Positions 42,767 to 52,507 of a DNA stretch of 54,587 nt are shown piece after piece. The notes under the pieces are model-generated. The model was not told the origin of the DNA, made no database searches, and saw only the letters and a program-made list of their open reading frames with translations. Position 1 is the first letter of the stretch, and each line of letters opens with the position of its first letter. The position numbers were made by a program, and so were the translations under genes. The DNA is taken from the NCBI GenBank assembly GCA_902793695.1, contig CADBEI010000018.1:1-54587 (forward strand), in the 5' to 3' direction. This DNA is from an uncultured Pseudomonadota bacterium. Its GTDB lineage: Bacteria; Pseudomonadota; Alphaproteobacteria; RF32; CAG-239.

Positions 42767-44017
42767 TTAAAACTTATATTGATATGTTAAAGCAAACATA
42801 TTACTATGGTTATGATATTTTGCGTCTAAATCACCACCCTGATAGTGATCGCGAACACGACCGTGCATCATGGTTAAGAAGGCATAACCCAAATCGAATT
42901 GATGGTGTCCTGTGGTGTAGCTGGCACCGGCAGAGAGCCAAATACGATCAGAGTCTGGAATACGATTGGTACGGAAATTGTTGTTGGCAGTCGGTGCCTG
43001 ATCCCAAGCGGTACCGGCACGGAATGTCCAGTTTTCGTTAGCATAATATTCCTGACCGAGAGCAAAGGTCCAAGAATCCTTCCAACGATATTCCACACTG
43101 TGGTCGCCGGCATAAGAATGTGCCGGAAACTCATAGAAACGATGCCATTGAATATATTTCACCGTAGCTTCGGTTGCCCACTTATCACTCCATTTATGAT
43201 AACCGGAAAGAATCCAACTGGCCGGCAATTCCGGATCAGCCATAGTTTCATAACGGCCAAACATGTCTTTTACACCATAAGGCGTATCAGCTTCCATATA
43301 AATGTATTCTTTACCGTGAGCATGCTGTGTACTCTTGAAACGATAAGAAAGGCCAATGCGGGTATTTTCATCAAATTCATACATTGCGCCGAGTTGCCAA
43401 CTTTGCGACCAACCTTTAACCCGGTAATCACTGGTTCCGTTAGCACTCAAAACACCTACTTGAGACGGATAAGGCATATTGTTAATATTGCTGGTCAGCT
43501 GACCTTTAATGTAACGCAAGATGGCGCTGGCACCCAAAGACAAACCCATATCAAAGCGATAAGCGGTTGATAAGTTAGCGTCAACTACTTCCAATTCGGA
43601 TTTACGCACGCCGACCGGCTCATTTTGTGCCACATAGCTGTCGTGCTTATATTTGGTGGAAAGTCCGTACGGAACGTACACACCGGCGCCGAAGAACCAT
43701 TTATTATTCAAATTATATTGTCCCATAATACTCGGCAGCGGTACGAAATAATCCATTTTATCGGTACCTTGTTCACTTTTGGCTTTGGCGGCGATTTCCG
43801 TCAGTGCCAAACCGACTTGTACACCCGAGCGTTTTTGAGCAGTCATGCCGGCCGGATTGTAGCCCAAAGCGGAAAAGTCATCACCTACTACGCCGATACC
43901 GGCAAACGAACGACCCAAACCGGTGGCGGAAAATTCATTAAGTTGATAACCTGCCGCATTGGCATTTTGTGCGCCCAAAATTGCGGCAAGAGCTGTCATT
44001 AAATAAAGTTTTTTCAT
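42767..44017 (-). CDS. fadL: FadL/OmpP1-family outer-membrane transporter
   Basis: The 416-residue protein has a signal peptide (cleavage near ANAAG) followed by the FadL N-terminal plug: GYQLNEFSATGLGRSFAG and LGYNPAGMT. The rest is beta-strand rich with NKWFFGAGVYVPYG and a C-terminal YQYKF ending in phenylalanine, as in barrels. FadL proteins carry long-chain fatty acids or other hydrophobic compounds across the outer membrane. Its neighbour atoDA handles short-chain acyl-CoA, so a joint role in lipid use is suggestive but not established. Confidence 0.94.
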   Translation of the reverse strand: MKKLYLMTALAAILGAQNANAAGYQLNEFSATGLGRSFAGIGVVGDDFSALGYNPAGMTAQKRSGVQVGLALTEIAAKAKSEQGTDKMDYFVPLPSIMGQYNLNNKWFFGAGVYVPYGLSTKYKHDSYVAQNEPVGVRKSELEVVDANLSTAYRFDMGLSLGASAILRYIKGQLTSNINNMPYPSQVGVLSANGTSDYRVKGWSQSWQLGAMYEFDENTRIGLSYRFKSTQHAHGKEYIYMEADTPYGVKDMFGRYETMADPELPASWILSGYHKWSDKWATEATVKYIQWHRFYEFPAHSYAGDHSVEYRWKDSWTFALGQEYYANENWTFRAGTAWDQAPTANNNFRTNRIPDSDRIWLSAGASYTTGHHQFDLGYAFLTMMHGRVRDHYQGGDLDAKYHNHSNMFALTYQYKF

Positions 44018-44253
44018 TAGTCCTCTCTTGTGTTACTTTATTAAACTCACGTATTTCAAGCTAACACCGACCGCCCCTTGCGTAAACATTATTTTTTTTG
44101 CGCGGGTAGTTTCTTTGAGGAAACTAATGATTATTTAGGGAGCTAAACAACGTTTCATTCAGCTTTTTCTGTGGATAACTTTCACGAGTATAGCATAATT
44201 ACAAAAAAAATTTTACGATACGAACAGTTTCAATTTTTATAAGGATTATAGAT

Positions 44254-45213
44254 ATGGCAACAGTAAACGATACGGACTTTTCCGATATTTATATCATTCC
44301 AGACGGAACCGGATATATTTGGGGGCAAAAAACACCGAGCGGTTTAATTCCTACGCATCCGGACGATTACGAAGAATTTAAGCAGGCTCTGAAGGATACG
44401 TATGACGGCACCAACCCGAGTTTTTTGGTGCGTTATAAAGGACGTAACTATCGTGTTGAACGCACGGTAACCATTGACGGCGAGCAATTCTGTGCCCGTA
44501 AAATGCCGCACTCCATACCGGACATCAATACCCTCGGCATCGATGATCGCTTATTGCGCTATCTTATTTCTTTGAGCGGTGCCTCCGGTTTGTTATTGGT
44601 AGCCGGCACCACCGGTTCCGGTAAAACAACAACTCTTTCCGCACTTCTCCGCGAATGGTTGGTACGCGAAGGTGGTTATGCCTTTACGCTTGAAGATCCG
44701 GTGGAAATGCCTCTTGACGGCACTTATCAAACCATCAACGGCGAACTGGGAATTTGCAAACAAATGACACCGCCTAACGGCTCATGGCAAAACGGTTTGA
44801 AGTCAATGTTGCGTTCCAAGCCGCGCTATGTTTACCTCGGCGAGATTCGTGACCCTGACGTAGCCTCGGAGGCTTTGCGTGCTGCCATTTCCGGTCACTT
44901 GGTATTATCTTCCATTCACGCGGCAACCGTTACCGATGCCGTACACTCTGTGGTTAAGTACGCCGCTGCCAGCGGTATTTCCGAAGAAATGTCATACGAC
45001 TTAGTCGGCAACGGTATTTTAGGCGTGTTACACCAAACTCTGGTGGGAGTACCGAAACATCCGAAAATTGAATATGTATTTGCCAATCCGGATACTTCCG
45101 CCGGTGACCAAGTACGCGGTATCATCAAGAGCGGAAAGCTGAATCTGGCAACAACCATTGAAACTCAACGCGTTCGCTTAAGCCGTGGAATACCGCTGTT
45201 TGATATGCAGTAA
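44254..45213 (+). CDS. PilT/DotB-type secretion ATPase
   Basis: The 319-residue protein has a short N-terminal domain (1-90), the linker IPDINTLGIDDRLL, Walker A GTTGSGKT (118-125), the Asp box FTLEDPVE, Walker B YVYLGEIRD (192-200) and the His box SGHLVLSSIHA. This is the type II/IV secretion ATPase superfamily. The short N-terminal domain suits PilT retraction ATPases or DotB of type IVB secretion better than GspE/PilB. No pilin, platform or secretin genes are in the window. The other secretion parts must be elsewhere, or it acts alone. Confidence 0.88.
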   Translation: MATVNDTDFSDIYIIPDGTGYIWGQKTPSGLIPTHPDDYEEFKQALKDTYDGTNPSFLVRYKGRNYRVERTVTIDGEQFCARKMPHSIPDINTLGIDDRLLRYLISLSGASGLLLVAGTTGSGKTTTLSALLREWLVREGGYAFTLEDPVEMPLDGTYQTINGELGICKQMTPPNGSWQNGLKSMLRSKPRYVYLGEIRDPDVASEALRAAISGHLVLSSIHAATVTDAVHSVVKYAAASGISEEMSYDLVGNGILGVLHQTLVGVPKHPKIEYVFANPDTSAGDQVRGIIKSGKLNLATTIETQRVRLSRGIPLFDMQ

Positions 45214-45302
45214 AATAATCTCGCACAAAATGCGTATATTAATAATTTATCAAGACTTTTGCGCTAGCATAAAGCAAAATATAAACAAACAGAGGATACA
45301 TC

Positions 45303-45926
45303 ATGAGTAACCAAAATGAAACTATTGAGCAAACTTTAAAAACTTGGGATTATTGCAAAAATGTTTTCCGCTTGCTGAGTCAGGGTAAATTCGGTTCTGC
45401 TTTGTATGAGCTGTGGCCGTTAAGCAAAACTTTCTATAAGAATAACCTGAAAGGTAAATATGTTGAAGTGAAAGGACGTAAAATCCCGCTGACGGCCGTA
45501 TTGGTTGCGGCTTTGGCCATTATGTACTGTTTTTCAACGCCGGGCGAAAATTCCGATGCCGATAAATCCGGTAAAGCATACATTGTAAATAATGCCTACG
45601 AAAAAGACGGATTGCGCGTTTATGATTTAAAAAAGTGTAATGCCTCTGCCTGCGGATACATTGAAAACGGTACCGACAAACATTTTGAGCATATCAAAGT
45701 TAAATTGGTATTCTACGGTCCGACCGGAAAAAGTGTGGCGGAAGGTACTGCCGATGCTTGGGAAATGAATCCGCGTACACGCGCCGAATTTACGGTTCCG
45801 TGTTCTGAAGAGTTTGCTTATCCGAAGCTGATTGATGTGCTGATTAATCCGAAACTTGATGATGAGGAAGAAGTTAAAACAGTACCGAACAAACAACCTG
45901 TTTCGGCGCGACCAAATCCGGCATAG
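45303..45926 (+). CDS. Membrane protein with FxLYD-like domain
   Basis: The 207-residue protein has a cytoplasmic N-terminus (1-57), one membrane helix (about 58-78, IPLTAVLVAALAIMYCF), and an external domain of ~110 residues. That domain has VYDLKKCNASACGYIENGTD, then VKLVFYGPTGKSVAEGTA and RAEFTVP, which resembles FxLYD-type beta domains. It follows the ATPase after 89 bases in the same direction. It may work with that ATPase, but the link is only positional. A strong terminator follows. Confidence 0.78.
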   Translation: MSNQNETIEQTLKTWDYCKNVFRLLSQGKFGSALYELWPLSKTFYKNNLKGKYVEVKGRKIPLTAVLVAALAIMYCFSTPGENSDADKSGKAYIVNNAYEKDGLRVYDLKKCNASACGYIENGTDKHFEHIKVKLVFYGPTGKSVAEGTADAWEMNPRTRAEFTVPCSEEFAYPKLIDVLINPKLDDEEEVKTVPNKQPVSARPNPA

Positions 45927-45963
45927 GTTCCGCAACAATAAAACAAAAAAACATTTTTTAATA

Positions 45964-45994
45964 AAAAAAGAGTTCCGTAAAGGAACTCTTTTTT
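45964..45994. terminator. Bidirectional terminator
   Basis: A 13-bp stem AAAAAAGAGTTCC / GGAACTCTTTTTT with five-base loop sits between convergent genes. Confidence 0.93.
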
Positions 45995-46012
45995 ATTGTC
46001 GGTAAACCGTGT

Positions 46013-46903
46013 TTAAATATCCATTGTATCCAGCAAATTACGGGTATATGCGCGCAACTCGCCGCTGTTCATCAGGCTCAATTTAATATCGGCCTTTTGC
46101 AAATCAACATTGGTACCGCAATCAAAACGCATACCTTTGGTCAAAACCCCGTAAATCGGCATACCGCGAATAGCCGCCAAATTCAAGGCATCGGTAAGAT
46201 TGATTTCGCCGTTGGAACCTTTAGTTACTTCCGGCAAAATATCCAAAACCTCATTCGGAATTATATAAGGTCCCATAGAAGCATAATTTGAAGGCACTTC
46301 TTCCAACTTCGGCTTTTCCACCAAGCCGGAAGCCTTAACAATATTACCGTCACGTTTGGCTCCGATCAATGCTCCGTAACGCACCATTTCTTCACGCGGG
46401 CATTCCATAATATTTTCCACAATACCGCCTTTTTGTGTATAAACATCGCACAGCTGCTTCAAAACTCCGTCTCCGTGCAGATTAATGTAAACATCATCAA
46501 CCCACATCACGGCAAAATCGCGTTTTCCGATGATTTCTTTTGCCATTAAAATAGCATGTCCGTTACCTTTAGGCTCGTTTTGACAAGCGAAAGAAAACCT
46601 CATACCGGCCGGAATGATTTCCTGCAAGCTTTTCAACAAATCATCTTTATGTTTTGCCTTAAGATGTTCTTCCAACTCCGGTGCCGGCGAATAATATTTT
46701 GCAAACATATTTTTACAGGCATCATCGCTGTAAATAAATACGATTTCCTTTATTCCGGCTTCCGCACACGCATTAACGGCATATTGAATTACCGGCTTAT
46801 TGTTAAGTGTCATAAATCCTTTATGCAAAACTTTGGTAGTCGGCAGATTGCGTGTTGACAACCCTGCTACCGGTAAAACACATACCTCTGGACTTTTAAA
46901 CAT
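46013..46903 (-). CDS. galU: UTP-glucose-1-phosphate uridylyltransferase
   Basis: The 296-residue protein is GalU-like: AGLSTRNLPTTKVLHKGF (a variant of the GxGTRxLPxTK signature), FACQNEPKGNGHAIL and the metal-binding WVDDVYIN (a variation on LPDD). GalU makes UDP-glucose for polysaccharide synthesis. It lies 25 bases after the AsmA-like gene on the same strand. Confidence 0.94.
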   Translation of the reverse strand: MFKSPEVCVLPVAGLSTRNLPTTKVLHKGFMTLNNKPVIQYAVNACAEAGIKEIVFIYSDDACKNMFAKYYSPAPELEEHLKAKHKDDLLKSLQEIIPAGMRFSFACQNEPKGNGHAILMAKEIIGKRDFAVMWVDDVYINLHGDGVLKQLCDVYTQKGGIVENIMECPREEMVRYGALIGAKRDGNIVKASGLVEKPKLEEVPSNYASMGPYIIPNEVLDILPEVTKGSNGEINLTDALNLAAIRGMPIYGVLTKGMRFDCGTNVDLQKADIKLSLMNSGELRAYTRNLLDTMDI

Positions 46904-46928
46904 GATATTCTCCTTTTTTAATTTATCA

Positions 46929-49900
46929 TTATTTTACAATAATCGTTCCGCTCGGTTTTTGGACTTCACCCGCAACCGGACGCAGAATTCCCGAACTCTT
47001 TTTCGGTGTTTCCGCGGCGGTTGTCGGTGTATCATACGAACGAATTATTTTACCGCTCGGTGTACCAGTAGCCGTGCGGGAAACGTCATTAGCGAGCGGA
47101 TCGGCATATTTTATTGTTTCTGCTTTATCCGCTTCAACATCTTTTTTCTCAACGTTATTCTCTGCCGAGCTTTCCGTTGCGACAGAATTTTCACCCTTGT
47201 CGGTTACATTTTGTTTGCTGTCGGCAACATTCACCTTTTCGGAAATAACGGCTATCGGTTCTTCTGCTTTGGTATTATTTTTTTCCGCCAAAAGATTATC
47301 AGCATCTTCCGCCGCCTCGGCTAAACGCTTTTTCTCTGCTGCCAGCCGCTCCTTATCATAAACTGACTGACGCTCATTGACTATCTTGGTTATCATCTCG
47401 TCAACCGTATTCTGCGCATCGGTAATCGATACACATTGATTTTTCATTTGCAACAGCATTGTATCAAGTTCGGCCAATGTATCTGCTTTTTCCGCATTAT
47501 CCGGTATAGCTCTTATCTTTTCGACCTGTTTGTTATAATCGCCGTAAATTCCTTCGGCGGTATTAATACTACCCAAAGCCATTTCGCGTTCGCGATTTAT
47601 ATCTTTATTATCGGTCAAATATTGTTTGGCTCTTATTTTTTCCAGCTTTTCGGAAGCGGACGCATACAATGTATCAATTTTTTTAATACCATCCGCACAA
47701 TTTTTGTGTTCCTTTTCCATCTCGTTATTTAAGGCCTCCAAACGCCGATTGATATCCGCCATCCAAAATTCTTTTATCTCGCCCTCTATGATATCAATTT
47801 CCTGACGCGCAACTTGTAATTGGCGTTCTATTTGTGAAATCGTTTCGTTGGTAATATCCGATTGACTGAGCTTTCCCTGAGTTTCTTGCAACGAGCGATG
47901 TATTTCGGACAAACGCTCAATTTTTGCCTCATATTTAAATAAGGTTTCATTCACGACTTTTTTGTTCACATAACTTTTTGCCAAATCCGATATTTTTTCA
48001 ATCCTGTTACCAAGACCGATAGTCTGTAACTTTACCTGTCCGGCATGGTCTTCCGTAGCCTGTTTAACCTTATCCCTTTCCGCTTTTTCTTCTTGCGCCA
48101 ACTTATCCCAAAAAGCATCATACTTATGAGCAATATCTACGACCGAAATATCGATTATCGGTTTATTGAGGGCAGTAGTCATTTCAAAACTGTATGCCGG
48201 TACATCGGATAAAAGCGTATATTTTACATTAACCGAAATGTCGATACGCCAATCCTTTAAGTTAACCTTTCCGTTCAAAACGGCGTTGGTGTGTTCATTT
48301 TTCAACGCAATGTTTTCTAAAGATAAAATTCCATTTTTAACGGCAACGGTTGCATTAACCGGATAAAAAGACGTTGAACCTGTTTGTAGGTTTCCCTGTA
48401 CCATCTGAAACAGTCCTTTGGAGTGATTTCGCTCCGCCAAATCTTTTTCGATGGCTTCCAAATCGATTCCTTTTATTTTTAAGCCGGTTGTCTTAATTCT
48501 TGCTGTTCCCGAAAGTCCGGAAACAATACTGTCAAGAGACTGCGCCGATGTTTCAAAATCCAAACCGAGTGACATATCATCGGTTGATAAAGCATAAACA
48601 CTTCCTCCCAACTCTTTAATCTTTAACTTATTCCAGTTTAATGTTCCGGCAATTTTCGGAGTTTGCGCATAATCTATTTTAACGTTGCCGTTGAGCAAAC
48701 CGCTATCGTAAGTTGCCGCAATATTTTGCAATAAAATCGTGCCGTTGTTTCCTATAAGACGGAATCTAAGATTATCCGCGGAAAAATCGCCGTATATGCT
48801 CTTTTGCGTACTCAAATTAATATCTAAATCCCAATCGTGATAGATATTGAAATCAAACGGTTCTTTGCTCAAATTTAATTTGGATATGAAAGTATCGCCG
48901 CTTACTGATGTTGCCGGAGGCACAGCCCCCTTATCTTTTTGTGTTCTTATAAATTGCGCCCAGTTCAGCTCATTTACGCTCACTTCACCTTTGATTGAGC
49001 GAACTTTTTTATCGATTTTAACGGTGATGTTACCGGTATACTGCGATGGTCCCAGCTGAAATTCCATATTTTCCAAGGAAAAATTATCTATTTTTCCGCG
49101 AATATGTGCTTTTCCGTTAAATGCGCCGCGAAAAGATTTATCCGCGCCGGTCATTCCCGTCTTGCTTAAAAGTTGTTCCAAGCGTGTGGTTTTTACAACA
49201 AAATCGCCGTTATATTGATTTTGTCCGTCAGTTTCTTGAATCGTACCGTCATAATCAAAACTGTCTGTACCGGCAAGCGCATTGATTTTGAGAGTAAGAT
49301 GCTCAAAATTACCGCTCAATGCGCCGTTCACAGCTGTATTATCTTGAGAAAACAACTTCCATTCCGGCAAAGAAAGTGCCATTTTTTTGATCAGCGGCAT
49401 TAAATCCTGTGATTTCAAGTTAAACGACATTTCTTTTATTTGCGGTTTCGGATTCCTAATATCCGTTATGGTAGCCGTAAGCTCCGCCGAAGTCCCCAAA
49501 ACATCATCTGTCGCAGCCTTGGTTATATTTAAAACTCCGTCTGCATATTGAGCCTCTAATTGCAACTTTTTAACCGAAGCACTGCGGAAAATCGCTTCAT
49601 CCACATCCGCTTGCAAGTGTACATTTTTATTTTGCAATTTTGCCAGTCCGTCCAAGTCGTATTTCAATGTCGATTCCAAATCCTTCGGTCTATCCTGCCC
49701 CGGTGCAAAAATATAATTATCCAAATTCAACTTATCGGCTTTCAAAACTATATCATAAGTATTTGTCGGCAAGGCTACATTCGCCGATATTTTTACGTTT
49801 GATTTATCCAGAGTTGAGTTCAATTCTTCAATTTGAATTCCGTTCGGAGTGATTTTGGCACTGGCCGTTATTTTGCCGGCCTGATACGCCCCTTGCGACG

Positions 49901-51218
49901 GTGCTTTCAAATCAAAACCGAAAGAATTAACCATACTGCGGAAATTACTGCCGTCGGCCACAACATTCAGCGAACAAAGCGGAACTCCATCATTGGCAAC
50001 AAGATTACCGGTGGCATTCAACACTACGTTTCCGGCACAACCGGCATAAAAATCATCCACACTGAAACCGTCTTTTCTGACCTGTCCTTTTATGCTGACG
50101 TTTTCCAGTACTCCTTCCGGCTTATCGCTGATAATAACCCGTACCGACGATATATCATAATCAACATTATAATGCCAATTCGGCGTGAATTTTTCCCCTT
50201 TTTGATATTGGGCAAATTTATCTTTAATCTGTGCCCACAACGGCCTGAAATCAAAATCACGCAGCTGATATTTTATTGTTACGGGAATTTGTCCGTCTTC
50301 CAGCGGATTCTGCCCGATTACGACTTCACCGGAACCGACCAACAATTGTGAAAACACTATGGAAAAATGCGACAACTCAACGTTCTTACCGTCAATGGAA
50401 ACATCCGTTGAAAACTGCATAGGTACATTATATGCCTCCGGCAACATCTGTTCGCCCGCCGTCGCATTTACAAAATCAGATGTACGTTTGAAATCGCCTT
50501 TGGCAAATCCCTTAAACGTATTCGTCCCCATATTATACGCGCCGTCATAACGCACATAACTTTCCGAGCCTTGATGCAACACCACAAACATCAGATTGGT
50601 ATCGTTAAGTTGAGATATGGCATCAATCTGCAACGCCGTACCATAGCGTTCTTTGCCCTTCATAAAGTTGCCGTCCAAGCGATACGGACCGCTTACGCTT
50701 GCGGATGTAATTTCGGCAGTAAAATCGGTCAGGTCAAATTTTATATTGTGCGATTTATCTTCAAAATGCAATTTGGATTTGCTGAGATTAATCGTCTTCA
50801 TTAAAAAGCCGTTGTTTTCAACAAAATCAGGTGAAGCGTTATGTTGTACCCAGTTGTTGCGTCCTTCTTCATCAAGAGTTACCCACAATTCGGCATCAAC
50901 CAAATGCAGAGTCTGAATATCAGGCGCACCTTTGATTAAAGAGAGAAGCGACACATCTGTTTTAAGTTGCGGAATCAGCGCGATGGTATCGTTTGTTTGC
51001 GGATTGATTACGCTGACCGATTGCGCCGAAATAACCGGATGAGGAAAATATGAAACCTCCAAATTACCGGCAAATTCGATTTTTTTACCGATAACTTCCG
51101 AAATCTGCCGTGCCAATCTTTCCTTGTGCTTATTCCAGTCTATCATTGAAACATAGGTACCGAAACCGGCAGCCAACAATATAATCACACCCAAAGATAT
51201 CAAAATGATTTTTTTCAT
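46929..51218 (-). CDS. Large AsmA-family protein
   Basis: The 1,429-residue protein starts with a membrane helix (IILISLGVIILLAAGFGTYV) and the AsmA N-terminal region (KERLARQISEVIGKKIEFAGNLEVSYFPHPVISA). A long beta-rich region follows, with many YDIVLKADKLNLD-type repeats, then the AsmA C-terminal part (VNATVAVKNGILSLENIALK). The last ~400 residues are coiled coil and a Glu/Lys-rich low-complexity tail, which is unusual. AsmA-like proteins are bridge-like proteins implicated in phospholipid transport to the outer membrane. The ATG at 51218 is preferred over an upstream frame extension because GGGAG is correctly spaced. Confidence 0.9.
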   Translation of the reverse strand: MKKIILISLGVIILLAAGFGTYVSMIDWNKHKERLARQISEVIGKKIEFAGNLEVSYFPHPVISAQSVSVINPQTNDTIALIPQLKTDVSLLSLIKGAPDIQTLHLVDAELWVTLDEEGRNNWVQHNASPDFVENNGFLMKTINLSKSKLHFEDKSHNIKFDLTDFTAEITSASVSGPYRLDGNFMKGKERYGTALQIDAISQLNDTNLMFVVLHQGSESYVRYDGAYNMGTNTFKGFAKGDFKRTSDFVNATAGEQMLPEAYNVPMQFSTDVSIDGKNVELSHFSIVFSQLLVGSGEVVIGQNPLEDGQIPVTIKYQLRDFDFRPLWAQIKDKFAQYQKGEKFTPNWHYNVDYDISSVRVIISDKPEGVLENVSIKGQVRKDGFSVDDFYAGCAGNVVLNATGNLVANDGVPLCSLNVVADGSNFRSMVNSFGFDLKAPSQGAYQAGKITASAKITPNGIQIEELNSTLDKSNVKISANVALPTNTYDIVLKADKLNLDNYIFAPGQDRPKDLESTLKYDLDGLAKLQNKNVHLQADVDEAIFRSASVKKLQLEAQYADGVLNITKAATDDVLGTSAELTATITDIRNPKPQIKEMSFNLKSQDLMPLIKKMALSLPEWKLFSQDNTAVNGALSGNFEHLTLKINALAGTDSFDYDGTIQETDGQNQYNGDFVVKTTRLEQLLSKTGMTGADKSFRGAFNGKAHIRGKIDNFSLENMEFQLGPSQYTGNITVKIDKKVRSIKGEVSVNELNWAQFIRTQKDKGAVPPATSVSGDTFISKLNLSKEPFDFNIYHDWDLDINLSTQKSIYGDFSADNLRFRLIGNNGTILLQNIAATYDSGLLNGNVKIDYAQTPKIAGTLNWNKLKIKELGGSVYALSTDDMSLGLDFETSAQSLDSIVSGLSGTARIKTTGLKIKGIDLEAIEKDLAERNHSKGLFQMVQGNLQTGSTSFYPVNATVAVKNGILSLENIALKNEHTNAVLNGKVNLKDWRIDISVNVKYTLLSDVPAYSFEMTTALNKPIIDISVVDIAHKYDAFWDKLAQEEKAERDKVKQATEDHAGQVKLQTIGLGNRIEKISDLAKSYVNKKVVNETLFKYEAKIERLSEIHRSLQETQGKLSQSDITNETISQIERQLQVARQEIDIIEGEIKEFWMADINRRLEALNNEMEKEHKNCADGIKKIDTLYASASEKLEKIRAKQYLTDNKDINREREMALGSINTAEGIYGDYNKQVEKIRAIPDNAEKADTLAELDTMLLQMKNQCVSITDAQNTVDEMITKIVNERQSVYDKERLAAEKKRLAEAAEDADNLLAEKNNTKAEEPIAVISEKVNVADSKQNVTDKGENSVATESSAENNVEKKDVEADKAETIKYADPLANDVSRTATGTPSGKIIRSYDTPTTAAETPKKSSGILRPVAGEVQKPSGTIIVK

Positions 51219-51249
51219 CAACGCTTCTCCCATTGATATTAAGATAATC

Positions 51250-51279
51250 TTGACATTTAATGTATAATATTCGTACAAT
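51250..51279 (+). promoter_or_regulatory. Promoter of cdd-punA-deoA
   Basis: Perfect TTGACA, an 18-base spacer and TACAAT, 34 bases before the cdd start. Confidence 0.7.
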
Positions 51280-51313
51280 AAATCAACACATTTTTCTACT
51301 TAGAGGCAAAAAA

Positions 51314-51715
51314 ATGGATTATGTAACACAACTGTATGATTTGGCAAAACAATCACGAAATATGGCCTATGCGCCTTATTCAGGTTTTAAGGTGGGAGCA
51401 GCTCTCCGCGCTGCCGGCGGCAAAATGTATGCCGGATGCAATGTGGAAAATGTATCTTATCCGTGCGGAACCTGTGCCGAAGCCGGAGCAATCGCCTCTA
51501 TGGTGGTCAGCGGCGACACTTCACTTGTCGAAATTTTGATTGTTGCCGACACCGACGATATTGTTCCGTGTGGCAATTGCCTGCAAAAAATTGCCGAATT
51601 CGGCAATCGAGACACCTTAATTCACAGCGCCGACTTAAACGGCAACGTCAAAACCTATAAATTGGCAGATTTACTGCCGCATAACTTTAGCGCCAAAGAG
51701 GTAAAACATGCTTGA
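51314..51715 (+). CDS. cdd: Cytidine deaminase
   Basis: The 133-residue protein has SGFKVGAAL, the GCNVENVSY motif, the zinc ligand Cys54 with Glu56 in CAE, and Cys86/Cys89 in PCGNC. It is a homotetrameric-type enzyme that deaminates cytidine and deoxycytidine. The ATG at 51314 gives the family length. Its stop overlaps the punA start by eight bases. Confidence 0.96.
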   Translation: MDYVTQLYDLAKQSRNMAYAPYSGFKVGAALRAAGGKMYAGCNVENVSYPCGTCAEAGAIASMVVSGDTSLVEILIVADTDDIVPCGNCLQKIAEFGNRDTLIHSADLNGNVKTYKLADLLPHNFSAKEVKHA

Positions 51716-52505
51716 AAAATCTTATGAATACTTAAAAGAAAAACTGAACGGTTTTGTGCCGGATACCGCCTTAATTCTCGGCTCTGGCTTGGGTGGAGTC
51801 GTTGAAGCAATTGAAAATCCGCTGTATATTCCTTATTCCGACATTCCGTTTTTTCCAACACCTACCGTCAGCGGCCACAAGGGACAAATGTGCATTGGTA
51901 AACTGGGTAAACACAACGTGATTTGTATGCAGGGGCGCTTTCATTTTTATGAAGGCATCGACGTTCGTATGATTTATGAAGTTATTCGCGTATTAAAACA
52001 GCTCGGGGTGGAACGGTTGATTGTTACCAATGCCGCCGGTTCGCTCAGAATGTATATGCCTGCCGGTAGTATTATGCTGATTGCCGATCACATCAATATG
52101 AGCGGCACCAATCCGCTTATCGGTGTTTGCGAAGAACCGTATTTTCCGGATATGAGTAACGCCTATGATATTGAAATGCGCCAAAATTTTATGAAAGTGG
52201 CGGAAGAAGAAAGAATACCGGTATTTCAGGGTGTTTACATGATGCTGACCGGCCCTAATTACGAAACTCCGGCCGAAGTCAGAATGTTGCAAATGTTCAA
52301 CATTGAAGCTGTCGGAATGTCCACTGTGCCTGAGGTGATTTCTGCCGTACAATTGGGAATGAAAGTTATGGGTGTTTCGGTGATTTCCAATCTTGCCACC
52401 GGCATGGATTTACGCAAACCCGACCATAAAGAAGTGCTGCAACAGGTCGGACAGGCTACGCATAAACTTACACTTTTGCTTACCAAATTTATGGAAAAGG
52501 AGTAA
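51708..52505 (+). CDS. punA: Purine nucleoside phosphorylase
   Basis: The 265-residue protein is a trimeric-type PNP: LILGSGLGG phosphate-binding motif, SGHKGQMCIGKL, CMQGRFHFYEG, the GPNYETPAEVR substrate motif and the MSTVPEV segment. It cleaves inosine, guanosine and their deoxy forms with phosphate. It is in an operon with cdd (overlap) and deoA (two-base gap). Confidence 0.96.
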   Translation: MLEKSYEYLKEKLNGFVPDTALILGSGLGGVVEAIENPLYIPYSDIPFFPTPTVSGHKGQMCIGKLGKHNVICMQGRFHFYEGIDVRMIYEVIRVLKQLGVERLIVTNAAGSLRMYMPAGSIMLIADHINMSGTNPLIGVCEEPYFPDMSNAYDIEMRQNFMKVAEEERIPVFQGVYMMLTGPNYETPAEVRMLQMFNIEAVGMSTVPEVISAVQLGMKVMGVSVISNLATGMDLRKPDHKEVLQQVGQATHKLTLLLTKFMEKE

Positions 52506-52507
52506 AA

